Shown: positions 1-6,859, numbered from the stretch's first letter. The stretch: DNA of 7,710 bases from Deltaproteobacteria bacterium (GCA_020440745.1 JAGRNM010000059.1:1-7710); one strand, 5' to 3'. Translations and numbers: made by a program. The notes: generated by a model from the sequence alone, not told the origin.

Positions 1-234
1 GGTAAACCCTGGAATATCTTAGGCGCCCGTCTAGGACCTGCTTGGATTTTAACTTCTTTAATCTTTGCCTTTAGCCATAGCCTGATGACTTTACAATGGT
101 GGCACTTTGCTATTTTTTTTCCTGGTTTAGCCTTTGGTTGGCTAAGAGAAAAAACCGGTTATCTAAGCGCTGGCATTTTATTTCATGCCCTATCCAATAC
201 CTACGCCCAATGGATTTTTCTAAACTATCAATAA
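1..234 (+). CDS. CPBP-family (CAAX-like) intramembrane protease, C-terminal part
   Basis: Frame 1 is open from the window edge to TAA at 232-234 and encodes 77 residues. The start lies outside the window. The peptide is very hydrophobic and carries the two C-terminal signature motifs of the CPBP/Abi glutamic-type membrane protease family: F-x-x-x-H as FAFSH (residues 23-27), then a helix with FFPGLAFGWLREKTG, and finally FHALSN (residues 61-66), the H-x-x-x-N motif. The EExxxR catalytic motif would lie upstream and cannot be checked. Family members cleave or process proteins within the inner membrane. The FFP-x-L-x-FGWLR-x-x-TG segment resembles the rhombosortase/myxosortase-type subgroup that processes C-terminal sorting tags, but assigning that subgroup from a fragment is inference. 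The gene converges on the amidase with a 17-nt gap and no visible terminator between them. Confidence 0.85.
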   Translation, partial: GKPWNILGARLGPAWILTSLIFAFSHSLMTLQWWHFAIFFPGLAFGWLREKTGYLSAGILFHALSNTYAQWIFLNYQ

Positions 235-251
235 AGTCGTGACCTAATTAA

Positions 252-1535
252 TCAAGGATCTAAAGCTTTGGCCTTAGCAAATTTAAGATAATAATTGGTC
301 AAGCCTTGCACCACTCCGTCGACATACTCTTTAAAAAGACTCTTACGACTCTTGCCATAAACTAGTTGCTTGCCAGCATACTCACCCGCTTTGATTCTCT
401 CATAAAATTCCTGACTATTCATGACATAGGGTTCTAAATAAAGCACAGGCCCTTGATAAAGACGATTAGCCAGCAAATTACGTGCCCATACATAGCCATC
501 TTGAGTCATAGCTTTGGCCCTAGGATTGGGAAGATAAATATAAGGAGGCAAATCGGTTTCCTTAGCCAAAGATAAGGCAAGTTCCTTAGAAAGGGCCAAT
601 TCTTCTTCATAAGATTGACTAAGAAGTTTTTTTAACATCTCAAAACGAATATCATCATAGGCTAATTCTTCTTCTAAGTAAGAACCATTAATAATTAAAT
701 GAAGGTAATTTTTATTCACCATCCTAGGATGGTGAATATCCCCCCAAGACTCAGCATCAAAGTGTAAACAGATAGTCAAATCGGGTTTAATAAGGTCATT
801 AATCAACTTAGCTCGTTCTCTAATTTCAGCCGTCTGATAGGCCAAGGCCCGACTTTTTTGCATCAAGATCTTTTCTTTTTCCGGATTAGAAGCTTTTTCC
901 CAACTCTGTCTTTCAAAAAAATTTTTCTGAATTGTTTGCAAGGCCAATTCCTTTAAGTCCTGAGGCTGATAAGGACTTAGCGCTTGATTCTTATTTCTTA
1001 ACAAGACAACTTGTGCTCCTTTTTTCTCAAGGGCCTCCTTTAATAACTTAGCAACTGCCAAAGTCATTTCTCCTTCGGCCACATAAGGACCTGTCTCTAT
1101 TTTAAACCAACGCCCCTCTTCTTTCGCCCATTTGCCACCAATGTGACCAGGATCCAGGGCGATCTTAAGACCATTAAGAGGCTTATTAACCAAACTTTTG
1201 GGAGAAGCTTTTTTTACATTTGAAGAAGACTTGGCAAACTTAAGTTTAAATTTTTCTTGAGGGTCATCTTTAAATTTTTGAATTAAAGCATAGTCCTGAT
1301 AGATAGAAATATATTTTTGAGAAGCACCCTCAGGAGCATAGATATCTTCTAAAACTTTCCTAAAAGCCTCTTTTGTCCATGTTTCTTGGTAATTTTCCAA
1401 CTCAGACCAATCGGGTTTTTTACCCAAAGGGCTTAAATAAGCTAAAGACTTGGCGTAGAGAGCCCCAGCTAAGCAAAGAATAAAAACAAAGAAAACAAAC
1501 TGAAATAGTCTTTTGGTTTTACAAAGATAAGACAT
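252..1535 (-). CDS. Exported N-acetylmuramoyl-L-alanine amidase (Amidase_3 type)
   Basis: This 427-residue protein is a probable zinc amidase that cleaves the lactyl-L-alanine bond between the glycan strand and the stem peptide of peptidoglycan. Residues 1-28 form a Sec signal peptide: basic start, hydrophobic core, and ALYA before the likely cleavage site after A28. Residues 29-115 are a charged linker region. The Amidase_3 fold starts near residue 123 with KIALDPGH (H131, first Zn ligand). It continues with AEGEMTLAVAKLL (E154 or E156, second ligand), ICLHFDA (H258, third ligand) and VLYLEPYVMN (E368, likely catalytic Glu). A long insert (about 182-250) separates the second and third ligands, so the protein is larger than a minimal amidase domain. 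It should act in the periplasm in cell separation or wall turnover. The ATG at 1533-1535 fits the signal peptide; no clear Shine-Dalgarno precedes it. It is divergent from the 1680 gene. Confidence 0.9.
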   Translation of the reverse strand: MSYLCKTKRLFQFVFFVFILCLAGALYAKSLAYLSPLGKKPDWSELENYQETWTKEAFRKVLEDIYAPEGASQKYISIYQDYALIQKFKDDPQEKFKLKFAKSSSNVKKASPKSLVNKPLNGLKIALDPGHIGGKWAKEEGRWFKIETGPYVAEGEMTLAVAKLLKEALEKKGAQVVLLRNKNQALSPYQPQDLKELALQTIQKNFFERQSWEKASNPEKEKILMQKSRALAYQTAEIRERAKLINDLIKPDLTICLHFDAESWGDIHHPRMVNKNYLHLIINGSYLEEELAYDDIRFEMLKKLLSQSYEEELALSKELALSLAKETDLPPYIYLPNPRAKAMTQDGYVWARNLLANRLYQGPVLYLEPYVMNSQEFYERIKAGEYAGKQLVYGKSRKSLFKEYVDGVVQGLTNYYLKFAKAKALDP

Positions 1536-1663
1536 TAAAAAACAAAGATCTTTTTATTTTATTAAAATTTTTGGCAACAAAACTATGAAAAGCTCAGTCT
1601 AATATTTCCACTTACCCTAGGCTGAATAGAACAATACAGCTTATTAAAAAAATCAATCATTTT

Positions 1664-1670
1664 GGAAAGG
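1664..1670 (+). promoter_or_regulatory. Ribosome binding site deciding the start of the 1680 gene
   Basis: GGAAAGG lies 9 nt before the ATG at 1680. A TTG at 1662 is also in frame, but using it would place the purine-rich site inside the coding region and add six residues before the signal peptide. The ATG is therefore the better start. Confidence 0.75.
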
Positions 1671-1679
1671 TTAAAAAAA

Positions 1680-2090
1680 ATGAAACTAAGAAAAGTAGTC
1701 TTTAGTTTTTTATGTATACTCATTTTAAGCAGCGGAGCTCTTGCCTGCGGAGGAGATGAAAATGAAGATCCTAACCTCAACCTTGTGGGATGCGTTAACG
1801 ATATAGTGATAGAGACCAATCAACTTTGGGTCTGCGAAAGTAACGGCGAACCTAATGCAAATTTAGGTTTTTACGAAGACTACACAGGCTTTGTCATTGA
1901 TAGTACGGACGAAATTCCTGCTTCTATCGAATGGAGTCTAGACGAAGCTAATGATAGTGTAGAAATTACCATAGTAGAAGAAGGAGAAACCGTCTTATTT
2001 AGCAATGTATGCACCACGGGTTCTGGAACAAACCGGCAATTAAGCCTAACTGTAGATTCTACTGATTACGATTGTATCATCGCCGAGTAA
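1680..2090 (+). CDS. Small secreted Cys-rich protein or lipoprotein, unknown function
   Basis: This 136-residue exported protein has no family I can name. Residues 1-22 form a signal peptide (KLRKVV, then a hydrophobic core ending SSGALA) followed by C23-G-G. ALAC is a poor match to the usual L-[ASTVI]-[GAS]-C lipobox, so it could be either a lipoprotein acylated at C23 or a signal peptidase I substrate cut at ALA. The mature part is short and acidic and has four further cysteines (C38, C52, C111, C132), enough for two disulfides, which fits an extracytoplasmic location. Alternating hydrophobic stretches (GFVIDS, IEWSL, VEITIVEE, LSLTVDS) suggest a small beta-rich or lipocalin-like fold, but that is inference. 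The start is chosen from the GGAAAGG site. It is transcribed away from the amidase and is followed by a strong inverted repeat. Confidence 0.8.
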   Translation: MKLRKVVFSFLCILILSSGALACGGDENEDPNLNLVGCVNDIVIETNQLWVCESNGEPNANLGFYEDYTGFVIDSTDEIPASIEWSLDEANDSVEITIVEEGETVLFSNVCTTGSGTNRQLSLTVDSTDYDCIIAE

Positions 2091-2130
2091 AGTATTCTTC
2101 TAAAAATAGTCTAAAACTCATTTATTTTTT

Positions 2131-2205
2131 GGATCCGGTCTCTAGTCAAAAACAAGGTCCCCATTTAAGTCAGAAGACAGGAGGCCGGATCCTAATTTTG
2201 TTTTT
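2131..2205 (+). terminator. Inverted repeat and U-rich tail, probable terminator
   Basis: GGATCCGGTCTC (2131-2142) and GAGGCCGGATCC (2181-2192) are 12-nt arms that pair throughout, with one G-U (the U of GGTCTC with the G of GAGGCC). A second short stem, GTC (2145-2147) with GAC (2176-2178), extends the hairpin. The downstream strand continues TAATTTTGTTTTT. It lies 40 nt after the stop of the 1680 gene and more than 60 nt before the radical SAM promoter, so a terminator for the small exported protein is the simplest reading. The loop (about 28-38 nt) is longer than usual for an intrinsic terminator. Confidence 0.55.
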
Positions 2206-2255
2206 AAAGACCATCCGCTCCTTTGATCCATCAGAAACATCTTATTTAGTTCTAT

Positions 2256-2286
2256 TTGACAAAAAGCCAAAAGCTAGCAGAATACT
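2256..2286 (+). promoter_or_regulatory. Probable sigma-70 promoter for the radical SAM gene
   Basis: A perfect TTGACA at 2256-2261 is followed 18-19 nt later by GAATAC/AATACT (2280-2286), a weak -10. Transcription would start near 2293. That leaves a leader of about 30 nt containing AAGGAG at 2307-2312, 11 nt before the TTG start at 2324. Confidence 0.45.
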
Positions 2287-2323
2287 TAAAGCATCCACTT
2301 AAACTTAAGGAGCATAAGCAACA

Positions 2324-3394
2324 TTGCTTACTAACAAAGCTAGTCTTTTAAAAAAACAAGGGCGAGGCGCTTATACTAATCCTGCAGGACGCTTTGAGCT
2401 CTTAGACTACGAATTAGATGAAGACTTAATCCAGGAAGATTGGCACTCTAAACCTAAGACCCAGGTTTATCTAGACCAAAGCCGTTCTATCTTAAGCAAA
2501 AACCAAAGTCCTGATGTAGGCTTTGAAGTAAGTCTTAATCCCTATCGGGGCTGCGAACACGGCTGTAGTTATTGTTATGCTAGACCCACTCATGAATACT
2601 TAGGTTTGTCCGCCGGCTTGGATTTTGAGAGCAAGATTTTTGCCAAAAAAAAGGCTCCACAACTTTTAAAGCAAACTTTGAGCCGACCTAGTTACCAAGC
2701 ACAAGTTTTAGCCATGAGTGGCGTCACTGATCCTTACCAGCCCTTGGAAAGAAAACTAAAAATCACACAAGGCTGTCTAGAAGTCCTATCCGATTTCTTA
2801 CACCCCGTTATCATCATTACTAAAAATGCCTTAGTCACTCGTGATATCGAGTTTTTAAAACCCCTCGCTCAAGTGCAAGCCGTGATGGTTTTATTAAGCA
2901 TCACCAGTCTAGATAGCCATTTAGCTTCTAAGTTAGAACCCAGAGCCTCTTCCCCTCAGGCGCGCTTAGAGGCTATCAACACTTTAAGGCAAGCTAAGAT
3001 CCCAGTGGGTGTGATGGTAGCTCCTTTAATACCGGCACTTAATGATATGGAAATCCCGTCCATTTTAAAAGCCGCCTCCCAGGCAGGCGCTAGTTTTGCT
3101 GGCTACACCTGCTTACGCTTACCCTATGGTTTAAAAGAAATTTTTGCCCAATGGCTGGACGCCCACTATCCCGAAAGAAAAGAAAAAATCCTCAACCGGC
3201 TCAAACATATCAAAGGTGGCAAACTCAACGAAAGTCGCTTCGGTAAACGCATGGGAGGCGAAGGAGCTTTTTACGATCAAATAAAATCGCTTTTTTACCT
3301 GATCCGTCGTCAAGAAAACCTAGACAAAGCCTTTCCCAGACTCAATACACAAGCTTTTCGTCAAAATAAGTCCAAACAGTTGGGCTTATTTTAA
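2324..3394 (+). CDS. Radical SAM protein, PA0069 family (SplB-like)
   Basis: This 356-residue protein has full family length. N-terminal KGRGAYTNPAGRFE-like residues (12-25) are typical of the PA0069 family. RGCEHGCSYCYARPTH carries the C-x3-C-x2-C cluster motif (C77, C81, C84) that holds the [4Fe-4S] cluster for S-adenosylmethionine cleavage. MSGVTDPYQPLE (131-142), ITKNALVTRD (165-174), LEPRASSPQARLEAI (204-218) and the C-terminal GGKLNESRFGKRMGGEG (298-314) are further conserved blocks. The family is related to spore photoproduct lyase, but its reaction is not established, so I give no substrate. The start is TTG at 2324: a stop (TAA 2315-2317) lies just upstream in frame, and AAGGAG sits 11 nt before it. 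The gene appears to be monocistronic, with its own promoter and a 176-nt gap before the next gene. Confidence 0.92.
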   Translation: MLTNKASLLKKQGRGAYTNPAGRFELLDYELDEDLIQEDWHSKPKTQVYLDQSRSILSKNQSPDVGFEVSLNPYRGCEHGCSYCYARPTHEYLGLSAGLDFESKIFAKKKAPQLLKQTLSRPSYQAQVLAMSGVTDPYQPLERKLKITQGCLEVLSDFLHPVIIITKNALVTRDIEFLKPLAQVQAVMVLLSITSLDSHLASKLEPRASSPQARLEAINTLRQAKIPVGVMVAPLIPALNDMEIPSILKAASQAGASFAGYTCLRLPYGLKEIFAQWLDAHYPERKEKILNRLKHIKGGKLNESRFGKRMGGEGAFYDQIKSLFYLIRRQENLDKAFPRLNTQAFRQNKSKQLGLF

Positions 3395-3547
3395 GTCAAA
3401 AAATCAAGCCTTAGCTAGCCATCAAAAATCTCCCGACCTTATTAAAATTTACTCACAACCTTAAGCTAAAAAGGCCGATATTGAGATTGGCAATGGGACT
3501 AAAAAGGCACCTTAATTATTTAAGCCTCAAAAAAAATTAATTTCTTT

Positions 3548-3553
3548 TATACT
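3548..3553 (+). promoter_or_regulatory. Candidate -10 element close to the start of the 588-residue gene
   Basis: TATACT (3548-3553) matches the -10 consensus at five of six positions. No good -35 is visible at 16-18 nt upstream. Transcription from it would begin near 3560, only about 10 nt before the ATG at 3571, and no Shine-Dalgarno is present, so the message would be nearly leaderless. Confidence 0.35.
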
Positions 3554-3570
3554 TTTATTAGATTTCACAA

Positions 3571-5337
3571 ATGGTCAACGGCATTTCTCAACTTTTTCAA
3601 TGGGCTAACCAGGGATTACTCCAAGTCTATTCGGAGGAAAACTCCTCAAGCGACCAAGAAAAGACTCTAGGCCTTGCTTTAAAAAAATATAAGAAAATAG
3701 TGGAAGACTCCCCTTGGCTTGGAAAAGCCAATGATAGTAGCCGCGAAGTTTTAAAATTTTTTGGTAATGTGGGAATAATTTATTTATTGGATCCTCTTGC
3801 AAGGGAGGCGCTTCGCATAGCTCCTTCAGACTCTTGGTGGGATCAAGGCAAGGCTTGGACTTTAAAAAGCATGGAAAAAGCCGAAGAGACTTGGGATTCT
3901 TTCAGTTGGAAAGGAAAAACACTGATTGGAGGAGCTGCCGCTTACCTTACTTTGCCTTTTACCTTACCTCTTATCATTCTCAATCCGGCCACCCCTATCT
4001 ACGTTGCGGGTTTTGGCAGTACAGCAGGGATAGCTACTGTAGGTGGATCCTTTTTCTTAGGTCCTCTAGGATGTAACTCAGAAAAAAAAGAAGCAGCTAT
4101 CAGGGAGCCCCAAAATAGCTATTTATCTAACTTTGCCTTATTAGGCATGGATGAAGGACAAAACCTTTATTATTCTTTAGATAATTCTAAACAACAACTA
4201 ATCCTAACAGAAGCCATTTCAGGAAAAGAAACTTTATTTTATGACTTAACTCATGGATCAGGTGGAGAGGGTCTAGACTTTTCTATAACTGAGTTTGCCT
4301 CAACCCGAGATGGAAGACTATGGGAATTACATCTATCTTACCAAAAGTCTTCAGGCAAAAAAGTTGAAGAAAAAATCAGATTTGGAGTAACTTCTTTTGA
4401 TCAAAATAAATCAACGACTACCATTGCAGACACTATAAGCAAAAAATTAGATGCCGCAGGATTTAAGAAAATTTTCTCTCAAGGAAATACAGACTATTAT
4501 CAAGTAAGCGTAGATTTTCCATTTGCCCCTTCCCAGTCCTTCCTTGCTAAAGTACAAGAAAAAAAGCTTCTAGCCTTTTATGGCAGCTTAGACCCTGATC
4601 GGTATGTCACTGGTCTACAACCAGAAAAACCATTAAAATTAGAAAAAACAAAGCCTGATCCAGAATCTAAGCCTTCGCTAGTGATCATGAGCAACGACGC
4701 CACCACCTTAGAACTATCCTTTAGAGATGCGCTTTTTTTAAAAAAAATTAGTTTTAAACGCGAGCTTACTCCTAAAGAACTTGGGATTGATCAGCATGAA
4801 ATAACAACTAGCGAACAAGGTTTTAAATATGGAGGGCTTAACCAAACTAATACTATTAAAAAATTAACTAAGCTTAGTAAGCGTTCTATTGAGTCCTTAG
4901 AATACGATATGCAGAAGAGTGGTTTTTTAGGAGAAGAGGAAAAACTAATCGACACCTTAGTTAAAGATAATATCTACGTGCTTAAGCAGGGATACACTCA
5001 TCAATTATTAGCCCTCCCCCTTGAATACGCTAAGGCCTATGCTGATATGGGCTACGAAGGAGATTTTTATATTAAAGGGGAAAAATTTACCCTAAAAACA
5101 ATAAAAACCCAGGGCACTAAGGAGTCTCCCTTTGGAGATGGGAGCTACGCTAGTAAAAATATTGTAGTAAGCAACAGCAGGGGTGAATCCATGACTTTTT
5201 CCGAATTAATGCCTCCAATGATTCGCCATTATGGTTTTTATGAGGGGAAATCATCTTCCTATCGGCTAGAGCCTGCTGAAATTATTAAGGTGTTTGGTCC
5301 AGCAATAGAAAAAATTAAGGCGACAAGCTCACCATAA
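3571..5337 (+). CDS. 588-residue protein of unknown family with two hydrophobic segments
   Basis: I do not recognise this protein. It has no signal peptide. Residues 1-115 are mixed helical, with a Trp-rich stretch (SWWDQGKAW, ETWDSFSW). Residues about 118-138 and 143-166 are two hydrophobic, Gly/Ala/Pro-rich segments separated by a short NPATP turn, consistent with a membrane hairpin. A single Cys (C168) follows directly. Residues 180-350 look soluble and beta-rich. Residues 355-370 are a Lys/Pro/Glu linker. The C-terminal 200 residues form a further soluble region with repeated aromatic/Gly motifs (YGG, FGDGSY, GFYEGKSSSYRLEP). A stop at 3559-3561 just upstream makes the ATG at 3571 the only standard start, yet no ribosome binding site precedes it. 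A weak terminator follows the stop codon. A cytoplasmic-membrane or host-envelope role is possible but not shown. Confidence 0.85.
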   Translation: MVNGISQLFQWANQGLLQVYSEENSSSDQEKTLGLALKKYKKIVEDSPWLGKANDSSREVLKFFGNVGIIYLLDPLAREALRIAPSDSWWDQGKAWTLKSMEKAEETWDSFSWKGKTLIGGAAAYLTLPFTLPLIILNPATPIYVAGFGSTAGIATVGGSFFLGPLGCNSEKKEAAIREPQNSYLSNFALLGMDEGQNLYYSLDNSKQQLILTEAISGKETLFYDLTHGSGGEGLDFSITEFASTRDGRLWELHLSYQKSSGKKVEEKIRFGVTSFDQNKSTTTIADTISKKLDAAGFKKIFSQGNTDYYQVSVDFPFAPSQSFLAKVQEKKLLAFYGSLDPDRYVTGLQPEKPLKLEKTKPDPESKPSLVIMSNDATTLELSFRDALFLKKISFKRELTPKELGIDQHEITTSEQGFKYGGLNQTNTIKKLTKLSKRSIESLEYDMQKSGFLGEEEKLIDTLVKDNIYVLKQGYTHQLLALPLEYAKAYADMGYEGDFYIKGEKFTLKTIKTQGTKESPFGDGSYASKNIVVSNSRGESMTFSELMPPMIRHYGFYEGKSSSYRLEPAEIIKVFGPAIEKIKATSSP

Positions 5338-5347
5338 ATAAGAATAA

Positions 5348-5376
5348 TTGTCTATTTAACGGAGACAAAGTTTTTT
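5348..5376 (+). terminator. Weak intrinsic terminator after the 588-residue gene
   Basis: TTGTCT (5348-5353) pairs with AGACAA (5363-5368) around a 9-nt loop, followed by AG and six Ts (5371-5376). The stem is short and A/T-heavy, so efficiency is uncertain. Its position, 11 nt after the stop codon, supports the call. From here to 5504 (about 130 nt) I see no gene. Confidence 0.5.
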
Positions 5377-5504
5377 GATCCATTCTCAAATTTAATTTGT
5401 CTATGGAAGTCTTATTAAAAAATCAGATTAGAAAACAGGATTAATTCAGGTCTCTTTAACAGATAAACAGAGGTGTATTTATCAACTAAATCAAAAAAAT
5501 TCAT

Positions 5505-5953
5505 TTAACCATCTCCACATCTAAACTCAATAGGCAATGCTATAACTTTACCCTCGGTTTTATTTTCTAAAAACGAAAGAATTTTCCCAACAACTTTTAA
5601 AACCTTTCGCACATCTTCGCGATCAACCTTAATTGGATTGACGTTTAATTTTAAAACCTTAGTCCTAAGCTTCTGAGAATCTACACACTCTTTATATTTA
5701 TAATCACCACTCCTACTATCTTTATCGGTTTCATCTATTTCGTTTGTTTTTTGAATGAGATTAGTTTGAACGCTTTTTTCTCCAACATCTTTAGGTTCAT
5801 CAAAAGAAAAAAGAATTTCTATAAGTTTAAAGGCAGGATAAAAATAACTTGCACCTATTATACTATTAACTTTTTAAGCCCTAGACCTATTATAACCTTA
5901 TTCTGATTTATGAATATGCTAAAATGATAAATAATCGTCCCAAAGAAGATCAT
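5505..5953 (-). pseudogene. Frameshifted or start-less minus-strand gene, unknown product
   Basis: On the minus strand one frame is open from 5873 down to the TAA at 5505-5507, giving 122 codons. It has no ATG, and its only GTG and TTG are deep in the C-terminal part. The predicted peptide looks like real protein: SYFYPAFKLIEILFSFDEPK near the start, a charged middle (NEIDETDKDSRSGDYKYKE), then a Lys/Val-rich helix-like region (VRKVLKVVGKILSFLENK) and the end IALPIEFRCGDG. Immediately upstream, another frame begins with ATG at 5951-5953 and runs 26 codons (MIFFGTIIYHFSIF..., hydrophobic). It reaches a run of five As (5871-5875 on the plus strand). One extra A there would join the two parts into a single protein of about 149 residues. 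I infer a gene broken by a homopolymer indel, or a sequencing error. Coding function is unknown, and the N-terminal part is less certain than the 122-codon part. Confidence 0.5.
5853..5894 (-). promoter_or_regulatory. Two TATAATAGGT direct repeats with perfect -10 hexamers
   Basis: The 10-mer TATAATAGGT occurs twice on the minus strand, at 5853-5862 and 5885-5894, 32 nt apart. Each contains a perfect TATAAT, but neither has a convincing -35 at 16-18 nt. They could be promoters reading into the minus-strand frame, or chance in A/T-rich DNA. Confidence 0.3.
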
Positions 5954-5975
5954 CAATCAACCAATAAACTAAGCA

Positions 5976-6062
5976 CCACTTCAGACGGAGCTCTCATTTT
6001 AGAAAGATAGAACTGAACTTATTTCTGCCAGAATCCAATTTACTTTGCTCCATCTGAAGTGG
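5976..6062. repeat. Imperfect inverted repeat, family copy 1 (3' of the DUF4279 gene)
   Basis: Left arm CCACTTCAGACGGAGC (5976-5991) and right arm GCTCCATCTGAAGTGG (6047-6062) pair at 15 of 16 positions. The single mismatch is C5986 opposite A6052. The interior is 55 nt. The element ends 2 nt before the stop codon of the minus-strand DUF4279 gene, so it would form a hairpin at the very end of that transcript. No T-run follows on the minus strand, so a plain intrinsic terminator is not the best explanation. Related copies lie at 6794-6859 and 7392-7458. Confidence 0.8.
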
Positions 6063-6064
6063 CC

Positions 6065-6733
6065 TTACGGCAAATCTGGGCCAGAAGCATTAAGATCGAT
6101 GTCCAGTTCTACACCTAGTTGACTAAGCAAAAGTATTTGTTTCTTATCCAAATGCCATCCCCAAGTGTAGTCCACTTGCACGTAATGCACTACCTGGATA
6201 CCTATAGAGCAGCTATCCAATAGGGATTTTAGTTTTTGTTTTCTCTTAACTAAAATTTGGAGTAAGGAGTTGAGTTTTTTGTCAAAGTCAGTGGCTGATG
6301 GCAGATTTTCTTCATAACGCCATAAGCTAGTATCATATCGCTGCCCATGGCGAGTCCCTGCAACTCCTTGTTTTAGACTTCCCTTCTCGTATTGTCTTGT
6401 GGGTTGAAGTCCCAGCTTAGCGGTAATCGCATCTGGTTTGAGTATAGAGCTGATGATTTGCAGGTATACTGCAGAGTGTGGATTGCAATAACCCCATTTT
6501 GCAATCGATTCGGTCTCACCAAGTTTAACAACGACAACCCAGTAGTAGCGTTCTCCTTTTATACCAAAGTAGACTAACCAGTTGCCCTTGTCATCAGGGT
6601 GCACAAGACGTATTGGATTTGTTTGGTCAAGTTCATGGACAGCAAAAAACTGCTTAGTTACAGCAAGTCGAGGAGAGCGGATCTCTGATATCGCTACTGC
6701 TTTGATATGGTCTTGTGAGTTTTTGTCCATCAT
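6065..6733 (-). CDS. DUF4279-domain protein with a second N-terminal domain
   Basis: This is a 222-residue protein. Residues about 88-222 match the DUF4279 pattern: YLQIISSILKPDAITAKLGL, then QPTRQYEKG (the Pro-Thr-Arg...Lys-Gly signature at 111-118), a conserved Trp (SLWRYEE, W138), a helical region (151-172) and a beta-rich end (YTWGWHLDKKQ ... LGVELDIDL). The biochemical function of DUF4279 is unknown. Residues 20-85 form a separate beta-rich, aromatic part (NWLVYFGIKGERYYWVVVVKL) that I cannot assign. No signal peptide or membrane segment is seen, so it is probably cytoplasmic. I chose the ATG at 6731-6733; a TTG at 6743-6745 and an ATG at 6728-6730 are alternatives, and none has a clear Shine-Dalgarno. 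By eye, base composition is less A/T-rich than the surrounding spacers. It is divergent from the thioesterase gene and flanked by copies of the inverted-repeat family, which suggests acquisition. Confidence 0.8.
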   Translation of the reverse strand: MMDKNSQDHIKAVAISEIRSPRLAVTKQFFAVHELDQTNPIRLVHPDDKGNWLVYFGIKGERYYWVVVVKLGETESIAKWGYCNPHSAVYLQIISSILKPDAITAKLGLQPTRQYEKGSLKQGVAGTRHGQRYDTSLWRYEENLPSATDFDKKLNSLLQILVKRKQKLKSLLDSCSIGIQVVHYVQVDYTWGWHLDKKQILLLSQLGVELDIDLNASGPDLP

Positions 6734-6772
6734 TAAAGGGGTCAAGTCCAGACTTAAATAGTATCTAATTAA

Positions 6773-6800
6773 TAGTAACTCAGACTTAGTAACTCAGACG
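6773..6800. repeat. Two tandem 14-bp repeats upstream of the DUF4279 gene
   Basis: TAGTAACTCAGAC occurs at 6773-6785 and again at 6787-6799, a 14-bp period with 13 bases identical. On the minus strand they read as two direct AGTCTGAGTTACTA units lying about 40-66 bp upstream of the ATG at 6733. A third partial unit, AAGTCTGG, lies closer (6748-6755). The spacing suits an activator or repressor site, but no binding protein is identified. The second unit runs into the left arm of the 6794-6859 inverted repeat. Confidence 0.7.
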
Positions 6801-6859
6801 AAGGTTTTATTTCAAGACCAAGATCTAAAAAATTAATTCAAAATCATACCTTCATCTAA
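6794..6859. repeat. Imperfect inverted repeat, family copy 2 (between divergent genes)
   Basis: TCAGACGAAGGT (6794-6805) and ACCTTCATCTAA (6848-6859) pair at 10 of 12 positions around a 42-nt A/T-rich interior. Relative to the 5976-6062 copy, the stem bases next to the shared CAGAC...ATCT part differ on both arms in a way that keeps pairing (GGAGC/GCTCC there, GAAGG/CCTTC here). The C-opposite-A mismatch (C6799, A6854) is kept. It sits in the 204-bp gap between the starts of the DUF4279 and thioesterase genes. Confidence 0.65.

Noticed and set aside
2072..2302. Plus-strand frame of 76 codons starting with TTG
   Set aside because: It overlaps the end of the exported-protein gene, runs through the terminator hairpin and the radical SAM promoter, has no ribosome binding site, and its peptide has no recognisable features.
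3504..3527. Palindrome AGGCACCTTAATTATTTAAGCCT as a terminator of the radical SAM gene
   Set aside because: On the plus strand it is followed by C and a run of As, not Ts. A T-run exists only for leftward transcription, and no minus-strand gene lies there.
5514..5527. CTCCACATCTAAACT as a fourth right arm of the inverted-repeat family
   Set aside because: It resembles CTCCATCTAAACT at 7448-7460 but needs a 2-nt insertion, lies within the minus-strand coding frame, and I could find no convincing left arm 40-70 nt away.
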